From the NCBI GenBank assembly GCA_014529385.2, contig CM043942.1:19853991-19917990 (forward strand): a stretch of 64,000 nt of DNA, given 5' to 3'. A program made the translations under genes and the position numbers. Source of the DNA: Adiantum capillus-veneris (lineage: Eukaryota > Streptophyta > Polypodiopsida > Polypodiales > Pteridaceae). Numbering within the stretch: position 1 is the first letter of the stretch; each line of letters starts with the position of its first letter. The notes under the pieces are model-generated. The model did no database searches and was not told where the DNA came from. It saw nothing but the letters and a program-made list of their open reading frames with translations. Below, piece after piece: positions 22,813 through 36,059 of the stretch.

Positions 22813-23005
22813 GTCTCCATAGACTGCGATGCCTGCATAAAGCGGGTGAAGAAAGCCCTCAATGGAATATAGGGTATTGCTACCTTCACTCATGGTGGGC
22901 TCCGTCGATCCAAAAGTACTGGTGAAATGTCTTCAGAAGATAGGGAAGAAGGTGGATCTTCAGGGCGGCAAGAGTCACTACATCCCCGACACAATGACCA
23001 TCTAG
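22813..23005 (+). pseudogene. Captured HMA-domain fragment (element 2)
   Basis: Same fragment as in element 1. The CDAC metal-site half is followed by a stop (TAG near 22869). In another frame come SVDPKVLVKCLQKIGKK and a terminal stop at 23003-23005. It differs from element 1 at a few bases (for example VNLQ reads VDLQ), with no sign of frame restoration. Confidence 0.65.
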
Positions 23006-23389
23006 ACAACCTCTAGTCATTAGACTTACGTTAAATTAGATTTAGCTTTATTTTTAGTTAGATTTACGTTTATTTAGATTTACGCTTATTTACGTTAGAT
23101 CGAGTCCACGCAAGAATTACTTACGGTTTAGGGTTTAGAGTTAGACGAACAGTGAAAAGATCTACTGTGAAAAGATGTTAAGATGAAGTGAAGTGCTACA
23201 GCTAGAGAAGAGGCAAAGGGATTTTGTCCACTACATGCAGTATCATGTAGACGTGGGTGTCTAGATTTCTTGTACCCACAAATATAGGTATTGACCAATA
23301 AAGACGAGATTATAACCCGGTGGTTCTGATCTCCGTGCACCTCTAGACCGAGGTGTGCGGGGATTGGACATGACTAGAGAATGTGAGGT

Positions 23390-23433
<44 letters not shown>

Positions 23434-23495
23434 GACGAAGAATGCCAATAGAATATTAAATTTGTTGTCCAGGTTATAAGTTTTTCATCCTCATT

Positions 23496-25876
23496 ATGAG
23501 TAGCGACGAGGATGTGGGACCGTCCAACCGAAACACCTATCTCTCAACGAGGGTCTTATGTCCTTGTAATCAATGCAAGCATGCTGTGCGACGGACAAGA
23601 CGTGTTTCTTTGCAGCACGTTCGCGAATTTGGCGAGTTCGATCCATCTATTATAGATCGAGTTGTTGCCAATTATAACTCGTCGGACTCTGACGCTGGCC
23701 AACAAGCAGCAATCTTGCAACCCAATAGACGTATTCGCAGGCGCTTTGGTCAAGCAGCATATGTGAGGCCACAAGATGTAGCCTCTGACAGCTCGGGGGA
23801 TGATCATGCAGAGCACATTCCCAACGAGGCAATGTTTGAGCCCGAGATTGATGAAATGATCGAGACGATCATGGATTCAGAAAGGCTTATCTATGATGAT
23901 ATGAAAAGTGAAGCCGATACATCATTGTATAATGGAGCACGTATGTCTAGATTGAAAGCACTCCTGGTTCTTCTCAACATGCAGGCAAAGTTTGGATGGA
24001 GTGACACTAGCGTCACAGCGCTTTTCAGGTGATCTATTACAATTAGTTTACTTTAATAGAACTCTAAATGTATAATGATCTGATAGATTTTTACACGACT
24101 GTATCATATTTTTATGTTGTGTAGATTGCTGAAAGAGCACATTCTACCAGCTGACAATGTGATGCCAGATTCCCGAGATGAAGCAAGAAAGATTTTGCGA
24201 AACTTGGGGATGGATTACAATTCTATCCACGCTTGTCCTAATGACTGCATTCTTTTCAGAGGGGAATACACAGACATGGAGAAGTGTCCGAAATGTGATT
24301 CCGAAAGATATCGAGTAGATCTCCACGGGACAAAAATTCCACAAAAGGTTTTGCGACATTTTCCTTTGCTTCCTCGCATCAAGCATTTCTTCGAATGTAA
24401 GTCCATGGCCGCCCTAGCATCATGGCATGAGGAGAATAAATCTTCGGATGGTGTGCTACGAATTCCTGCAGATTGCGCAGCCTGGAAACATATAGATGGA
24501 ACATGGTCGGATTTTGCCAGGGAAGCACGAAATTTGCGCTTAGGCCTGGCTATGGATGGCGTAAATCCATTTGGTCAAAGATCAACATCTTACAGTGTAT
24601 GGCCCGTTGTCATCGTCAACTACAACATTCCCCCGTGGTTGACTACGAAGAAGGGGCACCTATGGCTAAGCTTGATTGTGCCAGGGCGATATAAAGTGGG
24701 GAATATGGATGTGTATCTTCGTCCACTATTGGAAGAGCTACAACAATTGTGGATTGGCATAGAGGTGGTGGATATGAGCCGACACACAGGACGACGGAAT
24801 GCTTTGATCAGAGGTATTCTAATGTGGACCATGCATGACTATCCCGAGCTAACAGAATGCTCAGGTGATCTATTGACACTCCTCTCTCAGACACTGTAAA
24901 TCTTGTTTTTCCCCATAGTTGATCTATTATCATGTGTATACATGCAGGGCTTCAAACAAGCGGATACAGAGCATGTGTCACATGTGGACCTAGACTGAAT
25001 GCACGTAGGGCACCCTCACTGAAGAAGCAAATCTACGAAGGTCATCAAGCGTATCTTCCGGAGAATCATGTGTTACACGACGGCTTTTTGGGAAGAGAGC
25101 CACCAAGGATGTCTGCACAAGCATGGTTAGAGCAGAAGGAGATGTGCGATGACGGATTGCCTCCAGGGATGAAGAGACTATCTCTATGGTACGAGTTACC
25201 ATACTGGCCCCGACTCGTGATCAATCACTTGCTCGATCCAATGCACATATTCAAGAATGTGGGTAATCTACTATGGGACCATTTGACCGGCAAGAAAGAT
25301 ACTTTGGGAGCCAGAGTTGACCTTAGAAATGTGGATCGTATGGAGCAATATTGGCCGCAAACAGCGTCTGATGGATCGATAAAACTTCCTAAAGCACCAT
25401 GGATTTTCACAGGAGCCCAAGAACGCAAAGTAAAAGAGGCCATTCGATCTTTGCGGACCCCCACTGGCGTAATGCACTCGCTCCGAACGTGTTTTACTAA
25501 AGAAGGAAAGCTTACCGGTTTGAAGTCACACGATTGGCATAAAATGTGTCAGGTACGTTCATAGTGGACTTTAATATCATTGCATAAAATGTGGACTTTA
25601 ATATCATTGCTGCACATACTTTACAGTTTATTTTACCGGTTGCCATTGAGGGATGTTTGTCTCTCGACATCCGTAACACAATCTACAAACTTGCAAAGCT
25701 GGTGCAATGGATCTCACAAAAGGAGATCGACGTAGACTCCATACCATTCGCCAAACTAAATGCTGCGGAGCTTGTGTGCATGTTTGAGAAACATTTTCCT
25801 ACTACAATACTAACCGTTCAGGTGCATCTTCTTATTCACATAGTTGATGAGGTGGAAATAGCTAGCACAGTTCATT
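23496..25876 (+). pseudogene. Element 2 tnp2-like transposase, 5' part (exons 1-4)
   Basis: Exons 23496-24028, 24125-24864, 24948-25552 and the beginning of exon 4 (25627-25876), all with the same splice borders as element 1. The Cys-rich N-terminus, zinc-type pairs and tnp2 core, with GLAMDG, MDVYL and LLDPMHIFKN, are open. Exon 4 is cut inside DUF4218 just after 'EVEIASTVHS' by element 3, inserted in opposite orientation. Transcription through the nested copy would add in-frame stops within a few codons. The continuation is at 33414-34473. Confidence 0.92.
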
Positions 25877-25898
25877 CACTACAAGAGGTTGTGTGCTC

Positions 25899-26155
25899 TT
25901 GTGACGCTCTTAGCGACGGAAATACACTGGGTTTTTATAACCCCCGGCGTCGCTATAACCGTCGCTAAAAGCGTCGCTACCAGAGCGTCGCTATCTACGT
26001 TGCTATAGGCGTCGCTATGAGCGTCGCTATATAGCGACGCTCATAGCGACGCCTATAGCGACGCAGATAGCGACGCTCTCACAGAAGAGTATAGCGACGC
26101 ATATAGCGACGCTACAGAGCCATAAATAGCGACGCTTATAGCGACGCCTGAGAGA
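25899..26155. repeat. Element 3 3' subterminal repeats, palindromic
   Basis: GCGTCGCTA motifs in both orientations form a near-perfect palindrome of about 96 bp centred at 26030/26031, with two mismatches. It is the longest of the three 3' arrays. Confidence 0.8.
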
Positions 26156-26512
26156 ATATTTTTTTGGTGGCAGGGCATTGAATGCCCTGCCACCCATCAA
26201 CCATATTGTACTTGATTCACTTTTTAAAAAAAGTGCAAAGGTAAATAATAGACCCAAAATAGTCACCCACAAGACGCATTGTTTGCAAAATTGACAATTG
26301 TACACATCATAGACAAACTGAATTGATTGGCAAATGTAATAATGACAATTGTACAACATCATAGGCATAAAGAATTGATTGGCAAAAGGAATTGCGGTGA
26401 CAAATGTAATAATATACATGGTTCAAAAAGACGTATAAAATCCGTCTCATGATACATAAGCTATGAGAAACCCTAAACTAATGCTATCTAGCTACGGCTA
26501 AACTGACGTCGT

Positions 26513-27826
26513 CTAATCAGACGTCTCATCGCGTCCAAGCGGCGTATCTGTCGGATTCTGCAAAAAAAGACAATAAGACAGTTTTCAGTAAATATAAACA
26601 TATAACGACATTTATAAAACAATACAAAAAATAAAAAAGAGTAAACCCTAATACTAACCATGCCGCCGCGAGAACTGAGAATGTCCATCAGGGCGTTTAA
26701 GCCCTTCCTGCCTGCGTACTCGCGCTCGTAGGGTGTGGGATCACGTCCTGTCATCGACCACTGTCAAAACATACAAAGATTTCATTATGTTAGAACTAAA
26801 AAACTCATAAACCCTAAACTATCGAACATGCATAAAGAGCAATGTGAAAAGACTTACAAAATCGGCCTCAAATGATGCCCATCCACCGCTCCCCAAGTGG
26901 TGCGAGCTCCCTGCCTCTACTCGCGCTCTGGCTGCATCCTTTTGTTGCTTCCACTTGTCGGGATTCTCGCGCGCTGCTTTCTTCGCATTCTTCCAATCTT
27001 CTTTGGCCAGCCAATCTGGCCTATTCCACCCATTCTTGATTGCTTTTTGCACTTCGAAACGCTTGTGTTTGCAGTATTCGCGCATTCGAATCTTCATCAG
27101 GTCTTCATTGAAGCGCTAATCCCGTGTTGGAACGGGAAACTCATCATGAAGTATGCTGATGACTCTGTTTTTTAAATCACTTGGTACTTCACTCCATTTG
27201 TTTAGTATATAGTGTCTAAACAGCTGAGAGCAAAGACCACGCATGCGCGAGATCACCTTCTTGCCGTCATCATCCATGATGATGCCGCCGCTGATGTCGA
27301 CGGAGTAAGGCAAGCCCTCTGGCCGGTGACGCGTGAACCTGGGTGTCCCGGGAGGGGTCTCTAGCGGCGTGTCGATGGGGGTACGGACGTCAGGTGTCTC
27401 CATCGGCGTCTGGGCGCCGAAGCGAGGAGTGTCGAGTGGGGTGGCTCCTGGCGGAGTAGGTAGAGGTGTGTAGCTTCTAAGAACAGTGAGCCGTGCAAAA
27501 CCTGGCGTAGACGGCGATGCTGTGGCTGGTGTGGGGGCGGGCAAAGAAGGGGAGGGTAAAGAGCCTCGTCGAACACGAGGCAGTGTGGAGGCATCGGTGG
27601 CGGAATCCCCACAACAACCGCCACCGCCACCACTAGAGCGCCGGTGTCTAGACGAGTGTGACGCTCGTCTCGTCGACGCCGAAGCTTCGGAGCGCGCCGA
27701 ATGCTCCGAAAGAGAGGGAGATGCGGATGGTGTAGGAACGCGCGATGATGCGCCAGAGCGATGACGCTCCACGTACCACTGTCTCTGCTGCGGTGACAAA
27801 GAAGAAAGAAACTCCTCATCATCCAT
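26513..27826 (-). pseudogene. Element 3 tnpA-like gene with a nonsense codon
   Basis: Same three-exon gene as in elements 1 and 2 (start ATG at 27824-27826, final stop at 26513-26515). At 27116-27118 a CAG is changed to TAG, right after 'HDEFPVPTRD'. The product would end before the conserved 'KQQKDAARARVEAG' region. All splice sites are intact, so this single change is the visible lesion. A shortened protein with the Pro/Thr-rich half could still be made. Confidence 0.88.
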
Positions 27827-28098
27827 ACCTGCATTAAACACACGAATATTTAAACTTAATATTGAATGAATAGAGTAGAAAATGACGCAAAAATCATTAA
27901 ATACAATGACGTAATGACGCATATAAATACAATGACGCAATGAATCGAGTGGTAGAAGAGGCAAATCGAAAACTCAGAATTTTCAATCAAAAGATGTGAG
28001 CGCGAGTAGAAAAGAGCGTTACACACCATGGAAGCTACTTAGAGAGCTAGAGCTTTTACAGCACGGAGAAAAATTGTTCAAATACAATATTTGTGGCT

Positions 28099-31000
28099 TT
28101 AAGAGATCTCTCTCTCATCCTCGCATAACTCAGCATAACTTCCTATATCTATATAGAGCTCTCCGTTTAAACACATATCCTCTGTTTCATTTTGTAGCTC
28201 CTCTACATGCACCCCATATAGAGTAGTAGCATCTTGATGCTCGTCTGGCACCACCGCAGCGGCTTCTGATTGAGCATCTTCTCTGATCTCCTCCATTGAT
28301 GTCGTTGTGATTGGCACATGGTAGCCTTCATACGTCCTTGCACTACGAGGGGCTACCTCTATGACGTACCACCAGTTTGATGTAGACTTTGTAGGATGAA
28401 ATACTACCTGCCAGAGCCACATAACTTACATGAGAGCTTTCAAGCACATAACTTGTAAAAGGGGGATGTTAACTATTTATATACTTACTTGTTCACAATG
28501 CTCGGGTAGTACGAAAGTGTCTCTTAGGTCAGTCCATTTCTTAGTAGAATCCACCTCAAGAAAACCAGACTCTCCTCTACGCACAGTAGCGTTTCGACCC
28601 TCCATGATTATCTTGAACCATTGCACGTCGAACAAGTCGACAAAAAATCCTCTGTAATCGATCCTCAAAATCTCTTGCAGCGTGCCGAAGTAAGTGAGTT
28701 CCGCCACCACGGGATCTGCATCAGAGGAACGTCGTCGACTAGACTGTTCAAATTTTGCCATGATTCCACAATCTTGAGTAAAACGCTTTTTGTCGATTCG
28801 TTCCACCCTAAAATGTCGACCTTTACACCATGCTGCTGTGTATGACTTATACTACAACGAACAAAGATTATGAGTGGCCGTTCAAACGTTTATAAATAAA
28901 GTCACTTGCTAGTCGTACATTGCAAACTTACCTTGGTCGCGCAACCCCGAGAGTACTCCCACTCTTCTTCAGTCACTTCGTCACCGCATTGTTGTGCGCT
29001 TTTCAATTGGTTGTGCAACCATCTTAAGCTCATGAAGGTTGCTAGGCTCTCCAGAACCTCTGGATAGTGCATCGGTGGTCGTCTTCCCCGTCTCCAGTCG
29101 ATTCGTGCCCTTTGTCGCTCTTGCTTTGCATCCTCATATTGTGAAATCCACTTTTGCATCACTGGATTGTGAAGCATGCAAAATCGGTTGATTTTAGCCT
29201 CTAGATCTTCCGTCATCTTCTTCTCAACACCGAGATTGCACATGACAATCCCAGATATGCGCTCATCATCTATGGTTCGCCATAGCGTGTCCCGGGATTT
29301 ATCAAATCCGTCTAGCCACTCTCCAATGTACACTAGGGACTCTGATACCAACCAACCTTCTGCCATGCTACCCTCCGGACGTGCCTTTTGACGCACATAT
29401 CCCTTAAGCGTTTTCATGAAACGCTCTAAGAAGAACATCCATCTGGAATGAACATCCATTACGGATGTCGAGAGACAAACATCCCTCAATGGCAACCGGT
29501 AAAATAAACTGTAAAGTATGTGCAGCAATGATATTAAAGTCCACATTTTATGCAATGATATTAAAGTCCACTATGAACGTACCTGACACATTTTATGCCA
29601 ATCGTGTGACTTCAAACCGGTAAGCTTTCCTTCTTTAGTAAAACACGTTCGGAGCGAGTGCATTACGCCAGTGGGGGTCCGCAAAGATCGAATGGCCTCT
29701 TTTACTTTGCGTTCTTGGGCTCCTGTGAAAATCCATGGTGCTTTAGGAAGTTTTATCGATCCATCAGACGCTGTTTGCGGCCAATATTGCTCCATACGAT
29801 CCACATTTCTAAGGTCAACTCTGGCTCCCAAAGTATCTTTCTTGCCGGTCAAATGGTCCCATAGTAGATTACCCACATTCTTGAATATGTGCATTGGATC
29901 GAGCAAGTGATTGATCACGAGTCGGGGCCAGTATGGTAACTCGTACCATAGAGATAGTCTCTTCATCCCTGGAGGCAATCCGTCATCGCACATCTCCTTC
30001 TGCTCTAACCATGCTTGTGCAGACATCCTTGGTGGCTCTCTTCCCAAAAAGCCGTCGCGTAACACATGATTCTCCGGAACATACGCTTGATGACCTTCGT
30101 AGATTTGCTTCTTCAGTGAGGGTGCCCTACGTGCATTCAGTCTAGGTCCACATGTGACACATGCTCTGTATCCGCTTGTTTGAAGCCCTGCATGTATACA
30201 CATGATAATAGATCAACTATGGGGAAAAACAAGATTTACAGTGTCTGAGAGAGGAGTGTCAATAGATCACCTGAGCATTCTGTTAGCCCGGGATAGTCAT
30301 GCATGGTCCACATTAGAATACCTCTGATCAAAGCATTCCGTCGTCCTGTGTGTCGGCTCATATCCACCACCTCTATGCCAATCCACAATTGTTGTAGCTC
30401 TTCCAATAGTGGATGAAGATACACATCCATATTCCCCACTTTATATCGCCCTGGCACAATCAAGCTTAGCCATAGGTGCCCCTTCTTCGTAGTCAACCAC
30501 GGGGGAATGTTGTAGTTGACGATGACAACGGGCCATACACTGTAAGATGTTGATCTTTGACCAAATGGATTTACGCCATCCATAGCCAGGCCTAAGCGCA
30601 AATTTCGAGCTTCCCTGGCAAAATCCGACCATGTTCCATCTATATGTTTCCAGGCTGCGCAATCTGCAGGAATTCGTAGCACACCATCCGAAGATTTATT
30701 CTCCTCATGCCATGATGCTAGGGCGGCCATGGACTTACATTCGAAGAAATTCTTGATGCGAGGAAGCAAAGGAAAATGTCGCAAAACCTTTTGTGGAATT
30801 TTTGTCCCGTGGAGATCTACTCGATATCTTTCGGAATCACATTTCGGACACTTCTCCATGTCTGTGTATTCCCCTCTGAAAAGAATGCAGTCATTAGGAC
30901 AAGCGTGGATAGAATTGTAATCCATCCCCAAGTTTCGCAAAATCTTTCTTGCTTCATCTCGGGAATCTGGCATCACATTGTCAGCTGGTAGAATGTGCTC

Positions 31001-31639
31001 TTTCAGCAATCTACACAACATAAAAATATGATACAGTCGTGTAAAAATCTATCAGATCATTATACATTTAGAGTTCTATTAAAGTAAACTAATTGTAATA
31101 GATCACCTGAAAAGCGCTGTGACGCTAGTGTCACTCCATCCAAACTTTGCCTGCATGTTGAGAAGAACCAGGAGTGCTTTCAATCTAGACATACGTGCTC
31201 CATTATACAATGGCGTATTGGCTTCACTTTTCATATCATCATAGATAAGCCTTTCTGAATCCATGATCGTCTCGATCATTTCATCAATCTCGGGCTCAAA
31301 CATTGCCTCGTTGGGAATGTGCTCTGCATGATCATCCCCCGAGCTGTCAGAGGCTACATCTTGTGGCCTCACATATGCTGCTTGACCAAAGCGCCTGCGA
31401 ATACGTCTATTGGGTTGCAAGATTGCTGCTTGTTGGCCAGCGTCAGAGTCCGACGAGTTATAATTGGCAACAACTCGATCTATAATAGATGGATCGAACT
31501 CGCCAAATTCGCGAACGTGCTGCAAAGAAACACGTCTTGTCCGTCGCACAGCATGCTTGCATTGATTACAAGGACATAAGACCCTCGTTGAGAGATAGGT
31601 GTTTCGGTTGGACGGTCCCACATCCTCGTCGCTACTCAT
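28099..31639 (-). pseudogene. Element 3 tnp2-like transposase with a deletion in exon 4
   Basis: Exons run downwards: 31639-31107, 31010-30271, 30187-29583, 29508-28932, 28851-28489 and 28407-28099. The first three exons and the last two are open and match element 1. Exon 4 lacks 194 bp of DUF4218 and holds a 6-bp filler (29453-29458), a net loss of 188 bp that shifts the frame. The A-run that is short in element 1 is full length here, so downstream of the deletion the DUF4218 frame (SRWMFFLERFMKTLKGYV) and later parts stay open. The product would lose everything after the first residues of exon 4. Confidence 0.9.
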
Positions 31640-31701
31640 AATGAGGATAAAAAACTTATAACCTAGACAACAAATTTAATATTCTATTGGCATTCTTCGT
31701 C

Positions 31702-31745
<44 letters not shown>

Positions 31746-32129
31746 ACCTCACATTCTCTAGTCATGTCCAATCCCCGCACACCTCGGTCTAGAGGTGCAC
31801 GGAGATCAGAACCACCGGGTTATAATCTCGTCTTTATTGGTCAATACCTATATTTGTGGGTACAAGAAATCTAGACACCCACGTCTACATGATACTGCAT
31901 GTAGTGGACAAAATCCCTTTGCCTCTTCTCTAGCTGTAGCACTTCACTTCATCTTAACATCTTTTCACAGTAGATCTTTTCACTGTTCGTCTAACTCTAA
32001 ACCCTAAACCGTAAGTAATTCTTGCGTGGACTCGATCTAACGTAAATAAGCGTAAATCTAAATAAACGTAAATCTAACTAAAAATAAAGCTAAATCTAAT
32101 TTAACGTAAGTCTAATGACTAGAGGTTGT

Positions 32130-32322
32130 CTAGATGGTCATTGTGTCGGGGATGTAGTGACTCTTGCCGCCCTGAAGATCCACCTTCTTCCCTATCTTCT
32201 GAAGACATTTCACCAGTACTTTTGGATCGACGGAGCCCACTATGAGTGAAGGCAGCAATACCCTATATTCCATTGAGGGCTTTCTTCACCCGCTTTATGC
32301 AGGCATCGCAGTCTATGGAGAC
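32130..32322 (-). pseudogene. Captured HMA-domain fragment (element 3)
   Basis: Reverse-oriented copy of the fragment in elements 1 and 2. It has the CDAC half, a premature stop, then the SVDPKVLVKCLQKIGKK half in another frame, ending at 32130. It matches element 2 more closely than element 1. Confidence 0.65.
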
Positions 32323-32676
32323 CCGCATCTAATCTAATATAACGTAAATCTAAATCTAGCTTAAATAAACGTAAATCTAGTTAAAAATAAACCTAAATCT
32401 AATTTAATGTAAGTCTACATATAACCTAATCTTTAACGTCTTTTAAGATAGTTTCCTACGACGTTATAACTCTCTTCTTCCTGTGTGTGTGCGCGTGTGT
32501 GGATGTGTGTGCCAATAAAAAGAGATAAATGGTATAACCTTTCTATCACCCATGCCAAGTATGATAGATTGATTATGCCATTTCTCTCTTGAATAATAGG
32601 TCTTCAGTTCAACTCCTCGTCGGCTAGATCTTTAGGTCTTTTAATTTTAATTAGTTTCCTACGACGCTCCCTTAGT

Positions 32677-32897
32677 TTCTCTTTCTTTCTCTCTCAATGT
32701 GTGTGCGTTTTTTTGGATCGTATGCATGTTTTCTTTCTCTTTTCCTCTCTCAATGTGTGCGTTTTTTGTTTATGCATGTTCTCTCTCTCTTTTCCTCTCT
32801 CAATGCGTGCGTTTTTGTTTATGCATGCTCTCTCTCTCTTTTTCTCTCTCAATGTGTGTGTGCATTCTTTGTTTATGTATGTGTGTGCGTTTTTGCA

Positions 32898-32941
<44 letters not shown>

Positions 32942-33061
32942 AACACTATGTGTGTGTGTGTATGTGTGTGTGTGTGAGAGAGAGAGCGAGGGAGAGAGAA
33001 AGAGGGGAAGGGAACATGAGAATGAGGAGAGGGAAGGAGCATACCTGGCTCTCCTTCCTCT

Positions 33062-33111
<50 letters not shown>

Positions 33112-33112
33112 G

Positions 33113-33147
<35 letters not shown>

Positions 33148-33160
33148 GGGAGAGCGTTAC
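32677..33160. repeat. Element 3 microsatellites and 52-bp minisatellite
   Basis: Inverse copy of the block at 21985-22458, with long CT, GT and GA runs. No coding potential. Confidence 0.85.
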
Positions 33161-33179
33161 CTGCTCTTTGCTTGAGGGC

Positions 33180-33396
33180 GCCGAAAAACTCAGATCTGAG
33201 ATCTGAGTTTTTGGGCGCGCTCGGTTATTTTTTTTACCCCAGCTGGCGTCGCTATGAGCGTCGCTATAAGCGTCGCTATGAGCGTCGCAAATTTCTTTGT
33301 AAATTTGCGACGCTCATAGCGACGCTTATAGCGACGCTCATAGCGACGCCGGGAATTTTTTTTTTTGAGCGTCGCTGTGTGAGCGTCGCTAATGTG
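33180..33396. repeat. Element 3 5' subterminal repeats and hairpins
   Basis: Mirror image of element 2's 5' end: the AAAAACTCAGATCT palindrome, then GCGTCGC arrays with the 25-bp stem around TTTGT. Confidence 0.8.
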
Positions 33397-33413
33397 AAGA
33401 GCCTCTTGTAGTG

Positions 33414-34473
33414 ATTCCAGATGGATTTCACAATATGAGGATGCAAAGCAAGAGCGACAAAGGGCACGAATCGAATGGAGACGGGGAAGACGACCACCGA
33501 TGCACTATCCAGCGGTTCTGGAGAGCCTAGCAACCTTCATGAGCTTAAGATGGTTGCACAACCAATTGAAAAGCGCACAACAATGCGGTGACGAAGTGAC
33601 TGAAGAAGAGTGGGAGTACTCTCGGGGTTGCGCGACCAAGGTAAGTTTGCAATGTACGACTAGCAAGTGACTTTATTTATAAACGTTTGAATGGCCACTC
33701 ATAATCTTTGTTCGTTGTAGTATAAGTCATACACAGCAGCATGGTGTAAAGGTCGACATTTTAGGGTGGAACGAATCGACAAAAAGCGTTTTACTCAAGA
33801 TTGTGGAATCATGGCAAAATTTGAACAGTCTAGTCGACGACGTTCCTCTGATGCAGATCCCGTGGTGGCGGAACTCACTTACTTCGGCACGCTGCAAGAG
33901 ATTTTGAGGATCGATTACAGAGGATTTTTTGTCGACTTGTTCGACGTGCAATGGTTCAAGATAATCATGGAGGGTCGAAACGCTACTGTGCGTAGAGGAG
34001 AGTCTGGTTTTCTTGAGGTGGATTCTACTAAGAAATGGACTGACCTAAGAGACACTTTCGTACTACCCGAGCATTGTGAACAAGTAAGTATATAAATAGT
34101 TAACATCCCCCTTTTACAAGTTATGTGCTTGAAAGCTCTCATGTAAGTTATGTGGCTCTGGCAGGTAGTATTTCATCCTACAAAGTCTACATCAAACTGG
34201 TGGTACGTCATAGAGGTAGCCCCTCGTAGTGCAAGGACGTATGAAGGCTACCATGTGCCAATCACAACGACATCAATGGAGGAGATCAGAGAAGATGCTC
34301 AATCAGAAGCCGCTGCGGTGGTGCCAGACGAGCATCAAGATGCTACTACTCTATATGGGGTGCATGCAGAGGAGCTACAAAATGAAACAGAGGATATGTG
34401 TTTAAACGGAGAGCTCTATATAGATATAGGAAGTTATGCTGAGTTATGCGAGGATGAGAGAGAGATCTCTTAA
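33414..34473 (+). pseudogene. Element 2 tnp2-like transposase, 3' part
   Basis: This is the continuation of the gene begun at 23496. Exon 4 resumes after the ATT duplication. Eight to twelve bases on, it jumps from the site matching 8924-8928 to that matching 9214-9218 (shared TGGAT), a 290-bp deletion removing most of the remaining DUF4218. The rest of exon 4 (to 33640), exon 5 (33721-34083, DUF4216) and exon 6 (34165-34473) are open. Relative to an uninterrupted gene with the full A-run the loss is 291 bp, so the frame would have been kept before element 3 landed, with 97 codons missing. Confidence 0.88.
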
Positions 34474-34745
34474 AGCCACAAATATTGTATTTGAACAATT
34501 TTTCTCCATGCTGTAAAAGCTCTAGCTCTCTAAGTAGCTTCCATGGTGTGTAACGCTCTTTTCTACTCGCGCTCACATCTTTTGATTGAAAATTCTGAGT
34601 TTTCGACTTGCCTCTTCTATCACTCGATTCATTGCGTCATTGTATTTATATGCGTCATTACGTCATTGTATTTAATGGTCTTTGCGTCATTGTCTACTCT
34701 ATTCATTCAATATTAAGTTTAAATATTCGTGTGTTTAATGCAGGC

Positions 34746-36059
34746 ATGGATGATGAGGAGTTTCTTTCTTCTTTGTCACCGCAGCAGAGACAGTGGTACG
34801 TGGAGCGTCATCGCTCTGGCGCATCATCGCGCGTTCCTACACCATCCGCATCTCCCTCTCTTTCGGAGCATTCGGCGCGCTACGAAGCTTCGGCGTCGAC
34901 AAGACGAGCGTCACACTCGTCTAGACACCGGCGCTCTAGTGGTGGCGGTGGCGGTTGTTGTGGGGATTCCGCCACCGATGCCTCCACACCGCTTCGTGTT
35001 CGACGAGGCTCTTTACCCTCCCCTTCTTTGCCCGCCCCCACACCAGCCACAGCATCGCCGTCTACGCCAGGTTTTGCACGGCTGACTGTTCCTAGAAGCT
35101 ACACACCTCTACCTACTCCGCCAGGAGCCACCCCACTCGACACTCCTCGCTTCGGCGCCCAGACGCCGATGGAGACACCTGACGTCCGTACCCCCATCGA
35201 CACGCCGCTAGAGACCCCTGCCGGGACACCCAGGTTCACGCGTCACCGGCCAGAGGGCTTGCCTTACTCCATCGACATCAGCGGCGGCATCATCATGGAT
35301 GATGACGGCAAGAAGGTGATCTCGCGCATGCGTGGTCTTTGCTCTCAGCTGTTTAGACACTATATACTAAACAAATGGAGTGAAGTACCAAGTGATTTAA
35401 AAAACAGAGTCATCAGCATACTTCATGATGAGTTTCCCATTCCAACACGGGATCAGCGCTTCAATGAAGACCTGATGAAGATTCGAATGCGCGAATACTG
35501 CAAACACAAGCGTTCCGAAGTGCAAAAAGCAATCAAGAATGGGTGGAATAGGCCAGATTGGCTGGCCAAAGAAGATTGGAAGAATGCGAAGAAAGCAGCG
35601 CGCGAGAATCCCGACAAGTGGAAGCAACAAAAGGATGCAGCCAGAGCGCGAGTAGAGGCAGGGAGCTTGCACCACTTGGGGAGCGGTGGATGGGCATCAT
35701 TTGAGGCCGATTTTGTAAGTCTTTTCACATTGCTCTTTATGCATGTTCGATAGTTTAGGGTTTATGAGTTTTTTAGTTCTAACATAATGAAATCTTTGTA
35801 TGTTTTGACAGTGGTCGATGACAGGACGTGATCCCACACCGTACGAGCGCGAGTACGCAGGCAGGAAGGGCTTAAACGCCCTGATGGACATTCTCAGTTC
35901 TCGCGGCGGCATGGTTAGTATTAGGGTTTACTCTTTTTTATTTTTTGTATTGTTTTATAAATGTCGTTATATGTTTATATTTACTGAAAACTGTCTTATT
36001 GTCTTTTTTTGCAGAATCCGACAGATACGCCGCTTGGACGCGATGAGACGTCTGATTAG
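34746..36059 (+). CDS. Element 2 tnpA-like protein
   Basis: Exons 34746-35714, 35812-35913 and 36015-36059 encode 371 residues with no lesion. Features are as for element 1: Ser-rich start, SSGGGGGCC stretch, Pro/Thr repeats, and the conserved basic C-terminal half. A few substitutions separate it from element 1 (for example TRDQRF preceded by FPIP, and KRSEV for TRSEV). It could supply end-binding protein in trans to other family members, if expressed. Confidence 0.8.

Larger units (their letters stand above)
25877..33413 (-). mobile_element. CACTA element 3, nested in element 2, inverse orientation
   Basis: A complete 7537-bp element. Its 3' end (CACTACAAGAGGTTGTGTGC) is at 25877 and its 5' end (inverse of CACTACAAGAGGCT) at 33413. 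The target duplication is ATT (25874-25876, 33414-33416), inside the site TTCATTCCAG of element 2's tnp2 exon 4. Gene content equals the other copies. It is very close to element 2 in sequence and shares variants against element 1 (for example HAVRRTRR against HAVQRTRR). Both genes are damaged. Confidence 0.95.
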
